Below are positions 4,895 through 10,869 of a stretch of 10,869 bases of DNA, one piece after another. This DNA is from Desulfobulbus sp. Lineage in GTDB: Bacteria > Desulfobacterota > Desulfobulbia > Desulfobulbales > Desulfobulbaceae. Both the position numbers and the translations under genes were made by a program. Under the pieces are notes generated by a model, which did not search any database, was not told the origin of the DNA, and saw nothing but the letters and a program-made list of their open reading frames with translations. Within the stretch, counting starts at the first letter, position 1. Each line of letters opens with the position of its first letter. The stretch lies in the NCBI GenBank assembly GCA_028684915.1, contig JAQUEZ010000202.1, positions 1 to 10,869 of the forward strand, given 5' to 3'.

Positions 4895-6193
4895 TTATAT
4901 ATCAGCGAACATCTTAAGTATCGCAGCAGAAGGATAGCTAGAAAGCGAGGCTACGCCATTTGCAAGTTCTACGGGGACGAGGCCACACTCATAACGATGA
5001 CTTAGAATGGTTGGCAAAGTGGCTAGAATTCTCTTTATGCCCAACATGTCGGCGGTGGATTTCGTGTCGATGTAATTCCCAGTAGGCACGCTCATGACTA
5101 AATGATGGTAATCGTCAATTTTTACAAACAACTTGTTCCCGTAGTTTGTTCGAGAGCCATAAGGTTCTGCTCGTTCTGGACGATGTTGAATTTCTTTTCT
5201 GATATAATTATTATTAGGTGCGAATGCGGAACCGACAGGAGCGTGTTTTGCTATAATTTCAAGGTGATCCACAAAGGCCCCTGTTTTTTCCTGACCAGCA
5301 ATATGTATTTCAATTCCCTGAGCTTTGGTAAATTCAAAAAAATTTCGGATTGGGATTACCAATTTTGAGTATTGACTCCTTAAAGTAAGAGGACCGTCTT
5401 TTAAAAATAAAGCATTGCTGAGCACCTTATATTTTTTCTTCTCCCAAAAATAACGGATCCCGGTAAACACCAACAGAGTTTCATGTATGAGCATATAGGC
5501 CGTTGAAATAGAATCAGGAGCAACATCTTCACCCATCTCAAGGTGAAAACCTATCATGTCAGATAGATATAGATGACCGGAACAATGCTCGCATTGACCT
5601 TCGTCTGACAGATATGGCAACCCTTCAACTTCCTCAGCACAATGGGGGCAGCTAAAACTAGGAGATTTTTTGGGCCGCCCTGCCCATAATTCGTATGCCA
5701 ACCACTTCAGAGTATTGTAAGGCTCTTGATTTAAAGAATGATCTTTAAGAGATTCAAAAATAATTTGTCTAACTGTGTCATAATTAGTCTTTCCCTTTAC
5801 CCGAACGCCTTTCAAAGGGAGTACAGTTGCATGATACATAGCTGCGTCAGCCATAATATCACGCAAAGCTAATGGATGAGGCGAGTCAGGATCAAGTTTG
5901 CTTAAGGCGTGCTGATCAAGCCTCAGCAAGGCTGTTTTTATAAAAGAAAGTTCCTTATAGGGCGGAAAATCTGAGCGAACAGTTTGCTTGGAACCATCCA
6001 CAGCAAACACAAGCCGTAAAGGCTCCTCGGTCAGATCAATTATTTCCCATACTGCATCTGTCTCAACTTCTTCCGGTTCATAGTTCTCAAACTGATCTAT
6101 TAACTCGTTAACGAGGTCGCTCTGGATGATGTCTAAATGGCCAAGTTTGCTGGCTCTTTCACCAGAGAGCCGTGTGCCTCCTTTATAGGGCAT
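4895..6193 (-). CDS. nurA: NurA-like nuclease with zinc-ribbon insertion
   Basis: A 432-aa protein, third gene of the operon, starting 5 bases after the HerA stop with AAGAGGT as ribosome site. The NurA nuclease pattern is visible: 'VFAVDGSKQ' (D66) opens the RNase H-like core, 'ALFLKDGPLTL' (D266, G267) is the second acidic motif, 'IHIAGQEKTGAFVDHL' (K303) follows, and the C-terminal strands 'NKLFVKIDDYHHLVMSVPTGNYID' complete the fold. Known NurA proteins are Mn-dependent 5'-3' exo- and endonucleases that dock on HerA hexamers for DNA end processing. An unusual feature is a four-cysteine zinc ribbon (C182, C185, C201, C204) between the two acidic motifs. With HerA and a methyltransferase beside it, the likely role is degradation of unmodified DNA, which is inference. 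Confidence 0.8.
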   Translation of the reverse strand: MPYKGGTRLSGERASKLGHLDIIQSDLVNELIDQFENYEPEEVETDAVWEIIDLTEEPLRLVFAVDGSKQTVRSDFPPYKELSFIKTALLRLDQHALSKLDPDSPHPLALRDIMADAAMYHATVLPLKGVRVKGKTNYDTVRQIIFESLKDHSLNQEPYNTLKWLAYELWAGRPKKSPSFSCPHCAEEVEGLPYLSDEGQCEHCSGHLYLSDMIGFHLEMGEDVAPDSISTAYMLIHETLLVFTGIRYFWEKKKYKVLSNALFLKDGPLTLRSQYSKLVIPIRNFFEFTKAQGIEIHIAGQEKTGAFVDHLEIIAKHAPVGSAFAPNNNYIRKEIQHRPERAEPYGSRTNYGNKLFVKIDDYHHLVMSVPTGNYIDTKSTADMLGIKRILATLPTILSHRYECGLVPVELANGVASLSSYPSAAILKMFADI

Positions 6194-6198
6194 ATCAA

Positions 6199-8217
6199 CT
6201 AACCTCTTATGTTCTGTTGATGAGAAGCATTGACAGCCTCAAATTTATTTACCTGAACTGGAATAACAAACCGGTGAGAGAAAGTTAATATTCTCATATA
6301 GCCAGGGGTTCTGGTGTGAAGAATGTCTTGTTGGAGACCATCAAACTGAATTTGCAATTTGGCTAGTGTATTAGCTTCGTCTTGCGATGACATATGGGCT
6401 ACAAAAAAATTCTCCGTTTGAGCTAATAGCTCTTTGTTAATGGTCGAAGGAGATTGGGTTGAATAAACCATCCCGATGTGAAATTTAGCCCCCTCTTTAG
6501 CAAATCTGGCGTAGACACCAGTAAAATCTTTGCTGTCCCTAGGAAACAGATTGTGAGCCTCTTCAAAATACAATTGCACATAGTGTCCAGCAAAGCTATT
6601 GCTGGTGAACTTTGTTTCCTGATGAGAAAAAACGGCCCTTGATAGAAGATCAGAAAAATATCGCCTTATTTCATCAGCCGCGTTGCCAAGATCTAAGATA
6701 ACCGTTTGTCCACTATCCATAGATTGAAGGATATGATTTACGAAATCTCCAGCCTGTGGATCATGGTATTGCATAAATGGGCGTAAAATTCTAGGCCCTC
6801 CACCGGTTGCTGGATTTAGGAAGTTGAGAAGAGCAATATCATCAGCATCGAAAACTGGGCCACTGCTTCCTTGGAGTGATGGGTTATTACCATTTTGTTG
6901 TCGAAAGCTTTCAATTTGCTCAAGATGACTCTTTAACTCATCTAAATTTTGAGGAGAAGTGAAGGAATTTGAAGTACCATAAACAGCTTTAATTATATCT
7001 TTATTAAAATGAGGATCGAAGTGGGCGGGAGCGTATTGAGAGCCTCCTGTTAAACCAATGCGTTGAAGCCGACTTTCATTTGCAGCAAATCCAGCTTTTT
7101 GTAAAATGGCCCAATACATTTGAATTTTTCTAATAGCTCTTGTTTTTTGACTGCCAGCAGAGAGTTTCTTTACCTCCTCGATATTAGGCATCTGGACACT
7201 AACAAAGCTGCGGACATACTGGGCATTTTGATTGCTTTGTTCAAGTAACGTCCTCAATATTTGGATGCATGAGTCAGGCTGTTCATAGAAATTCAATTTT
7301 AATGGCTTGGAAGGCGTGTTGGGTCGGGGTGTTAAAGCGTATACTTCACAACGGCTAGGGTAGGCGCTATTAAGAGATCGACTCCCATCCTGCGGGTTAT
7401 CGTTTGCATATTCACCATTAATATCAAAAATCAACTGCCCCACACTTTTATCATTTTCAGTAGTTTCAATGATTGACTGGGCGATAATTTTGACAACATT
7501 GCTCTTGCCAAGACGAGTCTTACCAAACATCGCCGTGCGGAACCCTCGGAAATCATTTGTTGATACTTTTGCATCAATATCTAAGGGGGTAATATTCGCA
7601 AAGGGTAGAGCACACTCTGTTAGCCGCAACTTGCCGATGGAAAATTGATTCTCCTGGCGGACAATTTTGTTAACAATCAGTTCCAAGAGGTCTTGGGTAG
7701 GAGCATAAACCTTATATCGGTGAGCACTCACAACGTTATTGACATCACCTGAGAATGATACCTTATTAGCATCTTGAGGATCCGGGAAAAACATCCCTAA
7801 TACTTTTGCAGAGAAAGCTCCCCATTGCAGTTCACCTTTTGTCCATATATCTAATTCAGGCATAGATTTTTTATGTAGCTCAAAATAAGTTTGCTGAACT
7901 TCTTTAGATAATGGTGTCGGAGCTGTATCGGTAACACGTAAAAGAGAGAAATGTGGTGGCATACCTTGAAGTGAATTAGGTGCCATTATCAAAAAAGACC
8001 CGCGAGGAACCCCACCTACAGCTTGTTTAAATGGATCTGAGGTAATAATCGTTGCGTTGTCAAAGCCAATTTCTAGTACATATCCCACAAAGCGCATTGC
8101 TTGATAGTTTTTTGCAGCTTCATTTTTTCCCTCAGCAATCAAGAAGTCAGATAAAGCCCTAAGCGGGCTGTCTTGATATTCTGCGTCAGTGAAAAAACCA
8201 TTTAATTGGCTATTCAT
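6199..8217 (-). CDS. herA: HerA-like hexameric DNA translocase ATPase
   Basis: A 672-aa FtsK/HerA-superfamily ATPase. The N-terminal 200 residues resemble the HAS-barrel-plus-linker part of HerA proteins, without a clear motif. 'MFGKTRLGKSNVVK' (G232 to S239) is Walker A. 'QLIFDINGEY' (D265, E269) is the Walker B/HerA-specific strand. 'QLYFEEAHNLFP' (E552, E553) is the downstream acidic motif. 'ARFAKEGAKFHIG' is the arginine-finger region, and 'YSTQSP' (Q588) is the sensor. HerA rings pump DNA into the NurA nuclease seated on them. The ATG at 8217 overlaps the methyltransferase stop by 8 bases and follows CGGAG, so the genes are translationally coupled. About 260 residues between D265 and E552 form an extra, mostly helical insertion. 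No transmembrane segment is seen. Confidence 0.87.
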   Translation of the reverse strand: MNSQLNGFFTDAEYQDSPLRALSDFLIAEGKNEAAKNYQAMRFVGYVLEIGFDNATIITSDPFKQAVGGVPRGSFLIMAPNSLQGMPPHFSLLRVTDTAPTPLSKEVQQTYFELHKKSMPELDIWTKGELQWGAFSAKVLGMFFPDPQDANKVSFSGDVNNVVSAHRYKVYAPTQDLLELIVNKIVRQENQFSIGKLRLTECALPFANITPLDIDAKVSTNDFRGFRTAMFGKTRLGKSNVVKIIAQSIIETTENDKSVGQLIFDINGEYANDNPQDGSRSLNSAYPSRCEVYALTPRPNTPSKPLKLNFYEQPDSCIQILRTLLEQSNQNAQYVRSFVSVQMPNIEEVKKLSAGSQKTRAIRKIQMYWAILQKAGFAANESRLQRIGLTGGSQYAPAHFDPHFNKDIIKAVYGTSNSFTSPQNLDELKSHLEQIESFRQQNGNNPSLQGSSGPVFDADDIALLNFLNPATGGGPRILRPFMQYHDPQAGDFVNHILQSMDSGQTVILDLGNAADEIRRYFSDLLSRAVFSHQETKFTSNSFAGHYVQLYFEEAHNLFPRDSKDFTGVYARFAKEGAKFHIGMVYSTQSPSTINKELLAQTENFFVAHMSSQDEANTLAKLQIQFDGLQQDILHTRTPGYMRILTFSHRFVIPVQVNKFEAVNASHQQNIRG

Positions 8218-9043
8218 TAATTTGCTCCGTATAAATTACTAATTCGTTGAATTGACTTCTAGTTTCAATCTTGGATGAGATAGAACTATTTCTCTTAACT
8301 GCAAAAATTGAAAAACTGGCATCGTATAAATCTCTTACACATTGGTGGTATGCGTTTGTGGCAACAATTTGTACACCTCTTTGCCTTGCTCTATTAAGCG
8401 AAGCAAAGAGACGTTCTTGGTCAGCCCATGAAAAGAGCTTTTCATTATATTTTATGAAAGCGTTATGATTATGGCGTACCGTGTAAGGAGGGTCTACAAA
8501 AACGAGGTCATTCTCTTCAGCCAAGTCTATAAGTTGCTCAAAATCACAATGATAAAGTGTGGCACTACACAAAAGCTTTGAAACTTGTTGAAAATTATCA
8601 TCAGCAAAAACTACAGTTGACTTAGTACCTATTGGCACATTGAATACACCTGACAAGTTAACCCTGTACAAACCATTCCAACACGTTCGATTTAAATAAA
8701 TAAAACGCGCAGCTTTTGCAGCAGGGCTAATTGGTTGAGATGTCCTAATTTGATAATAATATTCTTTCGAATGTTTTGTGTGGTGTGCACGCAAATAACG
8801 ATATACGAGCTTCCATTCCCTTTGTATTGCTCTATATGTATCAATAAGTTCTTTGTTTGAATCTCCGAGAAAAGCATTGTGGGGTTGTAGGTGAAAAAAA
8901 ACCGCACCACTTCCTAAAAATGGCTCAATATAGCGATTAAAATTTTGAGGAAAAAGATCGGAATGATTTGTGACAAACCATCTTTTACCTCCAGCCCATT
9001 TTAAAAATGGTTTAGTTTTTATTGTCTTTTTTCCATTACTCAT
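8210..9043 (-). CDS. D12-class adenine-N6 DNA methyltransferase (Dam/M.DpnII type)
   Basis: A 277-aa protein. 'PFLKWAGGKRW' (residues 12-22) is motif X, 'IEPFLGSGAVFF' (39-50) is the AdoMet-binding motif I, 'NRTCWNGLYRVN' (118-129) is the D12 signature, and 'DPPY' (184-187) is the catalytic motif IV. This order is class alpha, the same as Dam and M.DpnIIA, which methylate adenine N6 in short palindromes such as GATC; the target here cannot be read from sequence. ATG 9043 is chosen, preceded by AGGT; an in-frame TTG at 9061 has GAGGAG only two bases before it. It is the first gene of the cassette operon and would protect host DNA if the HerA and NurA genes act as restriction partners. Confidence 0.92.
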   Translation of the reverse strand: MSNGKKTIKTKPFLKWAGGKRWFVTNHSDLFPQNFNRYIEPFLGSGAVFFHLQPHNAFLGDSNKELIDTYRAIQREWKLVYRYLRAHHTKHSKEYYYQIRTSQPISPAAKAARFIYLNRTCWNGLYRVNLSGVFNVPIGTKSTVVFADDNFQQVSKLLCSATLYHCDFEQLIDLAEENDLVFVDPPYTVRHNHNAFIKYNEKLFSWADQERLFASLNRARQRGVQIVATNAYHQCVRDLYDASFSIFAVKRNSSISSKIETRSQFNELVIYTEQINE

Positions 9044-9106
9044 GCGTTGACCTAAAAACAATTCTCCTCTTTTTAAATAAGGATCTCCGCTTAATTCTAT
9101 TTCCGT

Positions 9107-9113
9107 GCCGAAC
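9107..9113 (-). other. Cassette 5' junction (GTTCGGC core)
   Basis: GTTCGGC on the minus strand is the reverse complement of the attC R'' box GCCGAAC. The crossover would fall between G (9113) and TT (9112). The bases upstream lack an L' box, so this is not a second complete attC. Confidence 0.55.
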
Positions 9114-9141
9114 AGTATGAATAGGCCAATTTTTATATCAA
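9114..9141 (-). promoter_or_regulatory. Possible promoter just outside the cassette
   Basis: On the minus strand TTGATA (9141-9136), a 16-base spacer and CATACT (9119-9114) resemble -35 and -10 boxes. Transcription would start near the cassette's first bases, and all promoter elements would be in the flanking DNA. The -10 match is weak. Confidence 0.35.
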
Positions 9142-9402
9142 ATATTCAACCAAAAATTTCGTCATTTATTCACGCAATATCTACAAGTTAGAATAGAACC
9201 GCTGGTTAGATTCATGAAAAAGACAAAGTCAAAACACAGAGACAAAAAGTGACAGGAGTGATCGCGATTAAAGAAGCAGTCTTTTTCCCCAACCTGTAAA
9301 GATTTTTCCAATTTATCTCAACCAGAGCTTGCGAGATTTAGCCTCGCGTTCATTCAGCTATATTCAGGTTTTTCGGGTTGATTGAGGTACGGCCTAGATA
9401 TG
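9142..9402. other. Intergenic region between ferritin-like gene and cassette
   Basis: No gene is seen. A 5-bp hairpin GCGAG/CTCGC near 9328-9346 has no T-run, so it is a poor terminator. This segment and 4700-4793 would be contiguous if the cassette were absent. Confidence 0.4.
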
Positions 9403-9705
9403 CTATTTTAGCTTATCAATTTCCTCTTCTACTTCCCTTGCCCCTTCAGAATAGAACTTAGCTTCATCCGGTTCTAATGCGTGCAGGAGTCGCAGAAACT
9501 CACCAGCGTGAACGCGTTCTTCGTCTGCAATATCCTTTAAAACTTCGATAGCAAGTTTGTTGTCTGTTGACTCCGCCAGCTGCATATACAATTGAATAGC
9601 TTCATATTCAGCCGCGACCATGAACCTGATTGCTCGAACAAGCTCTTCATTCGTCAATTTTCTATCACTTGCCAATCCTGAAAACGGCGACCCAAATTCC
9701 GGCAT
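9403..9705 (-). CDS. Short ferritin-like diiron protein (encapsulated-ferritin style)
   Basis: A 100-aa, two-helix protein. The first helix carries 'IRFMVAAEYEAIQLYMQLAE' and the second 'VLKDIADEERVHAGEFLRLL', giving the E...ExxH metal ligands of the ferritin/rubrerythrin superfamily. Half-length members of this kind form the four-helix site by dimerising, and many are cargo of encapsulin shells; the N-terminal 'MPEFGSPFSGLASDRKLT' is typical of this group as I know it. No encapsulin gene is in the window. Expected role: oxidation and storage of Fe(II) and protection from oxidative stress. The start at 9705 follows AAGGA at good spacing. A perfect TGTGA-N6-TCACA site lies about 95-110 bases upstream. 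Confidence 0.8.
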   Translation of the reverse strand: MPEFGSPFSGLASDRKLTNEELVRAIRFMVAAEYEAIQLYMQLAESTDNKLAIEVLKDIADEERVHAGEFLRLLHALEPDEAKFYSEGAREVEEEIDKLK

Positions 9706-9737
9706 GGTTGTTATCCTTATTTTTGCTAATTTTTAAT

Positions 9738-9752
9738 CTGGCAATTTGCCAG
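9738..9752. repeat. Perfect 15-bp palindrome upstream of ferritin-like gene
   Basis: CTGGCAATTTGCCAG is symmetric (7-bp arms and a central T), 33 bases upstream of the ferritin-like start. It may be an operator, or a weak hairpin ending the regulator transcript; there is no strong T-run on either side. Confidence 0.4.
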
Positions 9753-9797
9753 GGCGAAGAACAGGACAGCTTAATTTTTTTTGAAAAATCGAACAAA

Positions 9798-9815
9798 CTG
9801 TGACCCACGTCACAG
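9798..9815. promoter_or_regulatory. CRP/HcpR-type operator (TGTGA-N6-TCACA)
   Basis: CTGTGACCCACGTCACAG is a perfect 7-bp inverted repeat containing TGTGA (9799-9803), six bases, and TCACA (9810-9814), the CRP-family consensus. HcpR, the nitrosative-stress regulator of sulfate reducers, recognises nearly the same site. It lies between the XRE gene end (9829) and the ferritin-like start. Confidence 0.55.
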
Positions 9816-9828
9816 CAATTGTTTCCAA

Positions 9829-10281
9829 TCATGCTACCTTGGACGTTGGGTAAACAGATCGATGACGTTCTGTTTCATCCCCCTCTTCTTTCCATGTTTT
9901 GAAATCTGGAAATTTTTTTTCAAATTGAATTTGGAACCAAATTTCATTTTTCGGATCTTTTTTCACCTCCTCGCCGAGCCATTTTTCAACTTCGTTTAAA
10001 ATATCGAATTTTCTTGTTTCTTCGGCTCTTTCTGCTTTTTCTTGGCTTTTTTTCGTCTTTTCTCCAGTCAACAACCATTTAATATCGATGTCCGTATACA
10101 GACAGAAGCTAGACAAAGTTTCAGCGGAAGGCTTAGACTTGTTATTTTCCAACCCAGAAAGCGAACCGTGTGAAATTCCGATTAAATCAGATAGTTGAAC
10201 AAGGGTTAGTTTCTTCTCTATCCTGAATGACTTAATCCTGTCCCCTATTTTACCCGTTATCACAATATTTTTTGTTGACAT
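9829..10281 (-). CDS. XRE-family (phage repressor-like) transcriptional regulator
   Basis: A 150-aa cytoplasmic DNA-binding protein. Residues about 10-65 form the HTH: 'IGDRIKSFRIEKKLTLVQLSDLIGISHGSLSGLENNKSKPSAETL', then the 'DIKWLLTGE' linker typical of CI-like repressors. A charged helical tail follows, with 'FDILNEVEKWLGEEVKKDPKNEIWFQIQFEKKFPDFKTWKEE' probably for oligomerisation. There is no S24 peptidase domain, so no RecA-driven self-cleavage is expected. The start at 10281 has no good Shine-Dalgarno. It is divergent from the small zinc-ribbon gene, with a palindrome between them and a near copy inside its own coding region, suggesting autoregulation. Confidence 0.82.
   Translation of the reverse strand: MSTKNIVITGKIGDRIKSFRIEKKLTLVQLSDLIGISHGSLSGLENNKSKPSAETLSSFCLYTDIDIKWLLTGEKTKKSQEKAERAEETRKFDILNEVEKWLGEEVKKDPKNEIWFQIQFEKKFPDFKTWKEEGDETERHRSVYPTSKVA
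10089..10104. promoter_or_regulatory. Second operator-like palindrome inside regulator gene
   Basis: TGTCCGTATACAGACA matches the intergenic palindrome TGTCTATATGCAGACA at 13 of 16 positions. It lies within the XRE coding region, about 200 bases from the first. The same TGTC-N8-GACA form at both places suggests two binding sites for one regulator. Confidence 0.45.
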
Positions 10282-10300
10282 GCCAACATTTTCAATATTA

Positions 10301-10320
10301 AATGTCTATATGCAGACATT
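10301..10320. promoter_or_regulatory. Operator between divergent regulator and zinc-ribbon genes
   Basis: AATGTCT (10301-10307) and AGACATT (10314-10320) form a 7-bp inverted repeat with a 6-base centre. It sits 20 bases upstream of the regulator start, where a bound repressor could block both divergent promoters. Confidence 0.6.
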
Positions 10321-10387
10321 GATTAACCGTCTCAAACGTCGTTTTTTTTATCATACCACAACGCGAACCCAAACCAACGGGCCAACC

Positions 10388-10618
10388 ATGAAACCCTTCA
10401 GCCAAGAACAACAACTTCCGCAACTCCCCGACTCCCCATCCTTAACCTGCTGCCCAAAATGCCAAGGAGCCCTTGAGTCACCTGTCGTGCGTTATGTCGG
10501 TGAAGGCTTTCAATTTGTTCACCAGTGCAAGGAATGCTCTTCCTCGTTCGCCCTGATCCCTGTCGTCACGTTTGGGATTTACGAACTTCCCTCCAGGAAT
10601 TGGCAAACCGCAAATTAA
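10388..10618 (+). CDS. Small zinc-ribbon protein, unknown function
   Basis: A 76-aa protein with two CxxC pairs, CPKC (C22, C25) and CKEC (C47, C50), enclosing two short strands ('SPVVRYVGEGFQFVHQC'), a classic zinc ribbon. The C-terminal 'SSFALIPVVTFGIYELP' would close the ribbon. Such small proteins occur among early phage genes, and this one is transcribed away from a repressor-like gene. ATG 10388 is taken because the N-terminal extension back to 10280 would overlap the operator and the regulator start. No strong ribosome site is visible. No specific family is recognised. Confidence 0.65.
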   Translation: MKPFSQEQQLPQLPDSPSLTCCPKCQGALESPVVRYVGEGFQFVHQCKECSSSFALIPVVTFGIYELPSRNWQTAN

Positions 10619-10643
10619 CGCACCTGCAACCAAGAGGCGAGCA

Positions 10644-10869
10644 ATGCAAGTCCTCCGCACCTACCCGAAACAAGCAGACCCCAACATCCTCCAGCAAGCC
10701 CTGTCGGAACAAGTCCCGGACATGCTGAACGGCTTCATCATCACCACCAGTTTCGGCAGCATCAACATTGATGCGGAATTTGCCGAAGCCTTCCGCAACC
10801 TCGCCGCCGACGTCCTTCAGTACCAGCTCAACCAAATTGTCGCCAACCAGACCACACGCATTGAACTTA
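10644..10869 (+). CDS. Partial ORF running off the window, unknown function
   Basis: The ATG at 10644 follows AAGAGGCGAG (good ribosome site), and the frame stays open for 75 codons to the end of the window. It begins 'MQVLRTYPKQADPNILQQA', continues through 'NGFIITTSFGSINIDAEFA', and ends with an amphipathic helix 'FRNLAADVLQYQLNQIVANQ'. It begins 25 bases after the zinc-ribbon gene, so the two probably form one operon. I recognise no family. Minus-strand frames over the same bases look like shadows. Confidence 0.6.
   Translation, partial: MQVLRTYPKQADPNILQQALSEQVPDMLNGFIITTSFGSINIDAEFAEAFRNLAADVLQYQLNQIVANQTTRIEL

Larger units (their letters stand above)
4800..9112 (-). mobile_element. Candidate integron gene cassette with defence operon
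   Basis: The block from TTCGGC (9112-9107) to the G of the terminal R' (4800) behaves as one cassette. Its first bases, with the preceding G at 9113, form GTTCGGC, the exact complement of the R'' box GCCGAAC at the other end. A circularised cassette would therefore have a perfectly paired attC. All three genes read toward the attC, as in normal cassettes. At about 4.3 kb with three genes it is much larger than the usual one-gene cassette. No intI, no attI and no attC upstream of 9113 are visible, suggesting a lone cassette at a secondary or genomic site. The sequence inside looks richer in A+T than the integrase and HicBA regions. The boundaries are inferred from pattern only. Confidence 0.65.

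Noticed and set aside
5102..5368. Plus-strand ORF inside the NurA gene
   Set aside because: It is antisense to a gene with clear motifs and resembles no family.
9113..9200. A second attC upstream of the cassette
   Set aside because: There is GTTCGGC but no L' box at 6 bases and no inverted partner nearby.
1..10869. CRISPR array
   Set aside because: No regularly spaced repeats were seen; all repeats found are short pairs.

Overview
The window is bacterial accessory DNA, built from several mobile-element fragments plus a few resident-type genes. Small proteins such as the thioredoxin-like [2Fe-2S] ferredoxin, the short ferritin-like protein and the regulator with a 'NEVEKWLGEEVKK' tail suggest a Desulfobacterota (deltaproteobacterial) host. 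This is an impression from protein style, not a proven assignment.

Left part (1-1287): the end of a broken IS4-type transposase runs into a 17-bp perfect hairpin. A decayed tyrosine recombinase gene follows on the minus strand. Next come a terminator and the 3' half of a tRNA-Pro(GGG), the scar of an integration event.

Middle part (1288-4397): an intact P4-type integrase (366 aa) sits beside the tRNA scar and is followed by two toxin-antitoxin modules. One is an RHH antitoxin with a RelE/ParE toxin on the minus strand, with clustered CGTCA/TGACG operator half-sites. The other is HicB-HicA on the plus strand. A second tRNA 3' half, from tRNA-Pro(TGG), again with its own terminator but with no integrase beside it, marks another island boundary. 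A [2Fe-2S] ferredoxin gene lies at the end of this part.

Central system (4794-9113): three tightly linked minus-strand genes encode a D12-class adenine DNA methyltransferase, a HerA-like hexameric ATPase/translocase and a NurA-like nuclease carrying a zinc-ribbon insertion. Ten bases after the nuclease stop codon is a 91-bp element with attC architecture: outer R'' and R' boxes, 5-bp and 6-bp spacers, L'' and L' boxes with one extrahelical base, and an imperfect central stem. The first bases of the block, at the other end, complete the 7-mer GTTCGGC, the exact complement of the R'' box GCCGAAC. I therefore read 4800-9112 as one large (about 4.3 kb) integron gene cassette carrying a candidate DNA-modification and degradation defence operon. 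No integron integrase and no neighbouring attC is visible, so it looks like a lone cassette inserted at a secondary or genomic site.

Right part (9114-10869): a short ferritin-like gene has a perfect TGTGA-N6-TCACA (CRP/HcpR-type) site upstream. Beyond it an XRE-type repressor gene is transcribed divergently from a small zinc-ribbon gene and a further ORF that runs off the window. A palindrome between the divergent genes has a near copy inside the repressor coding region, as in autoregulated phage-like switches.
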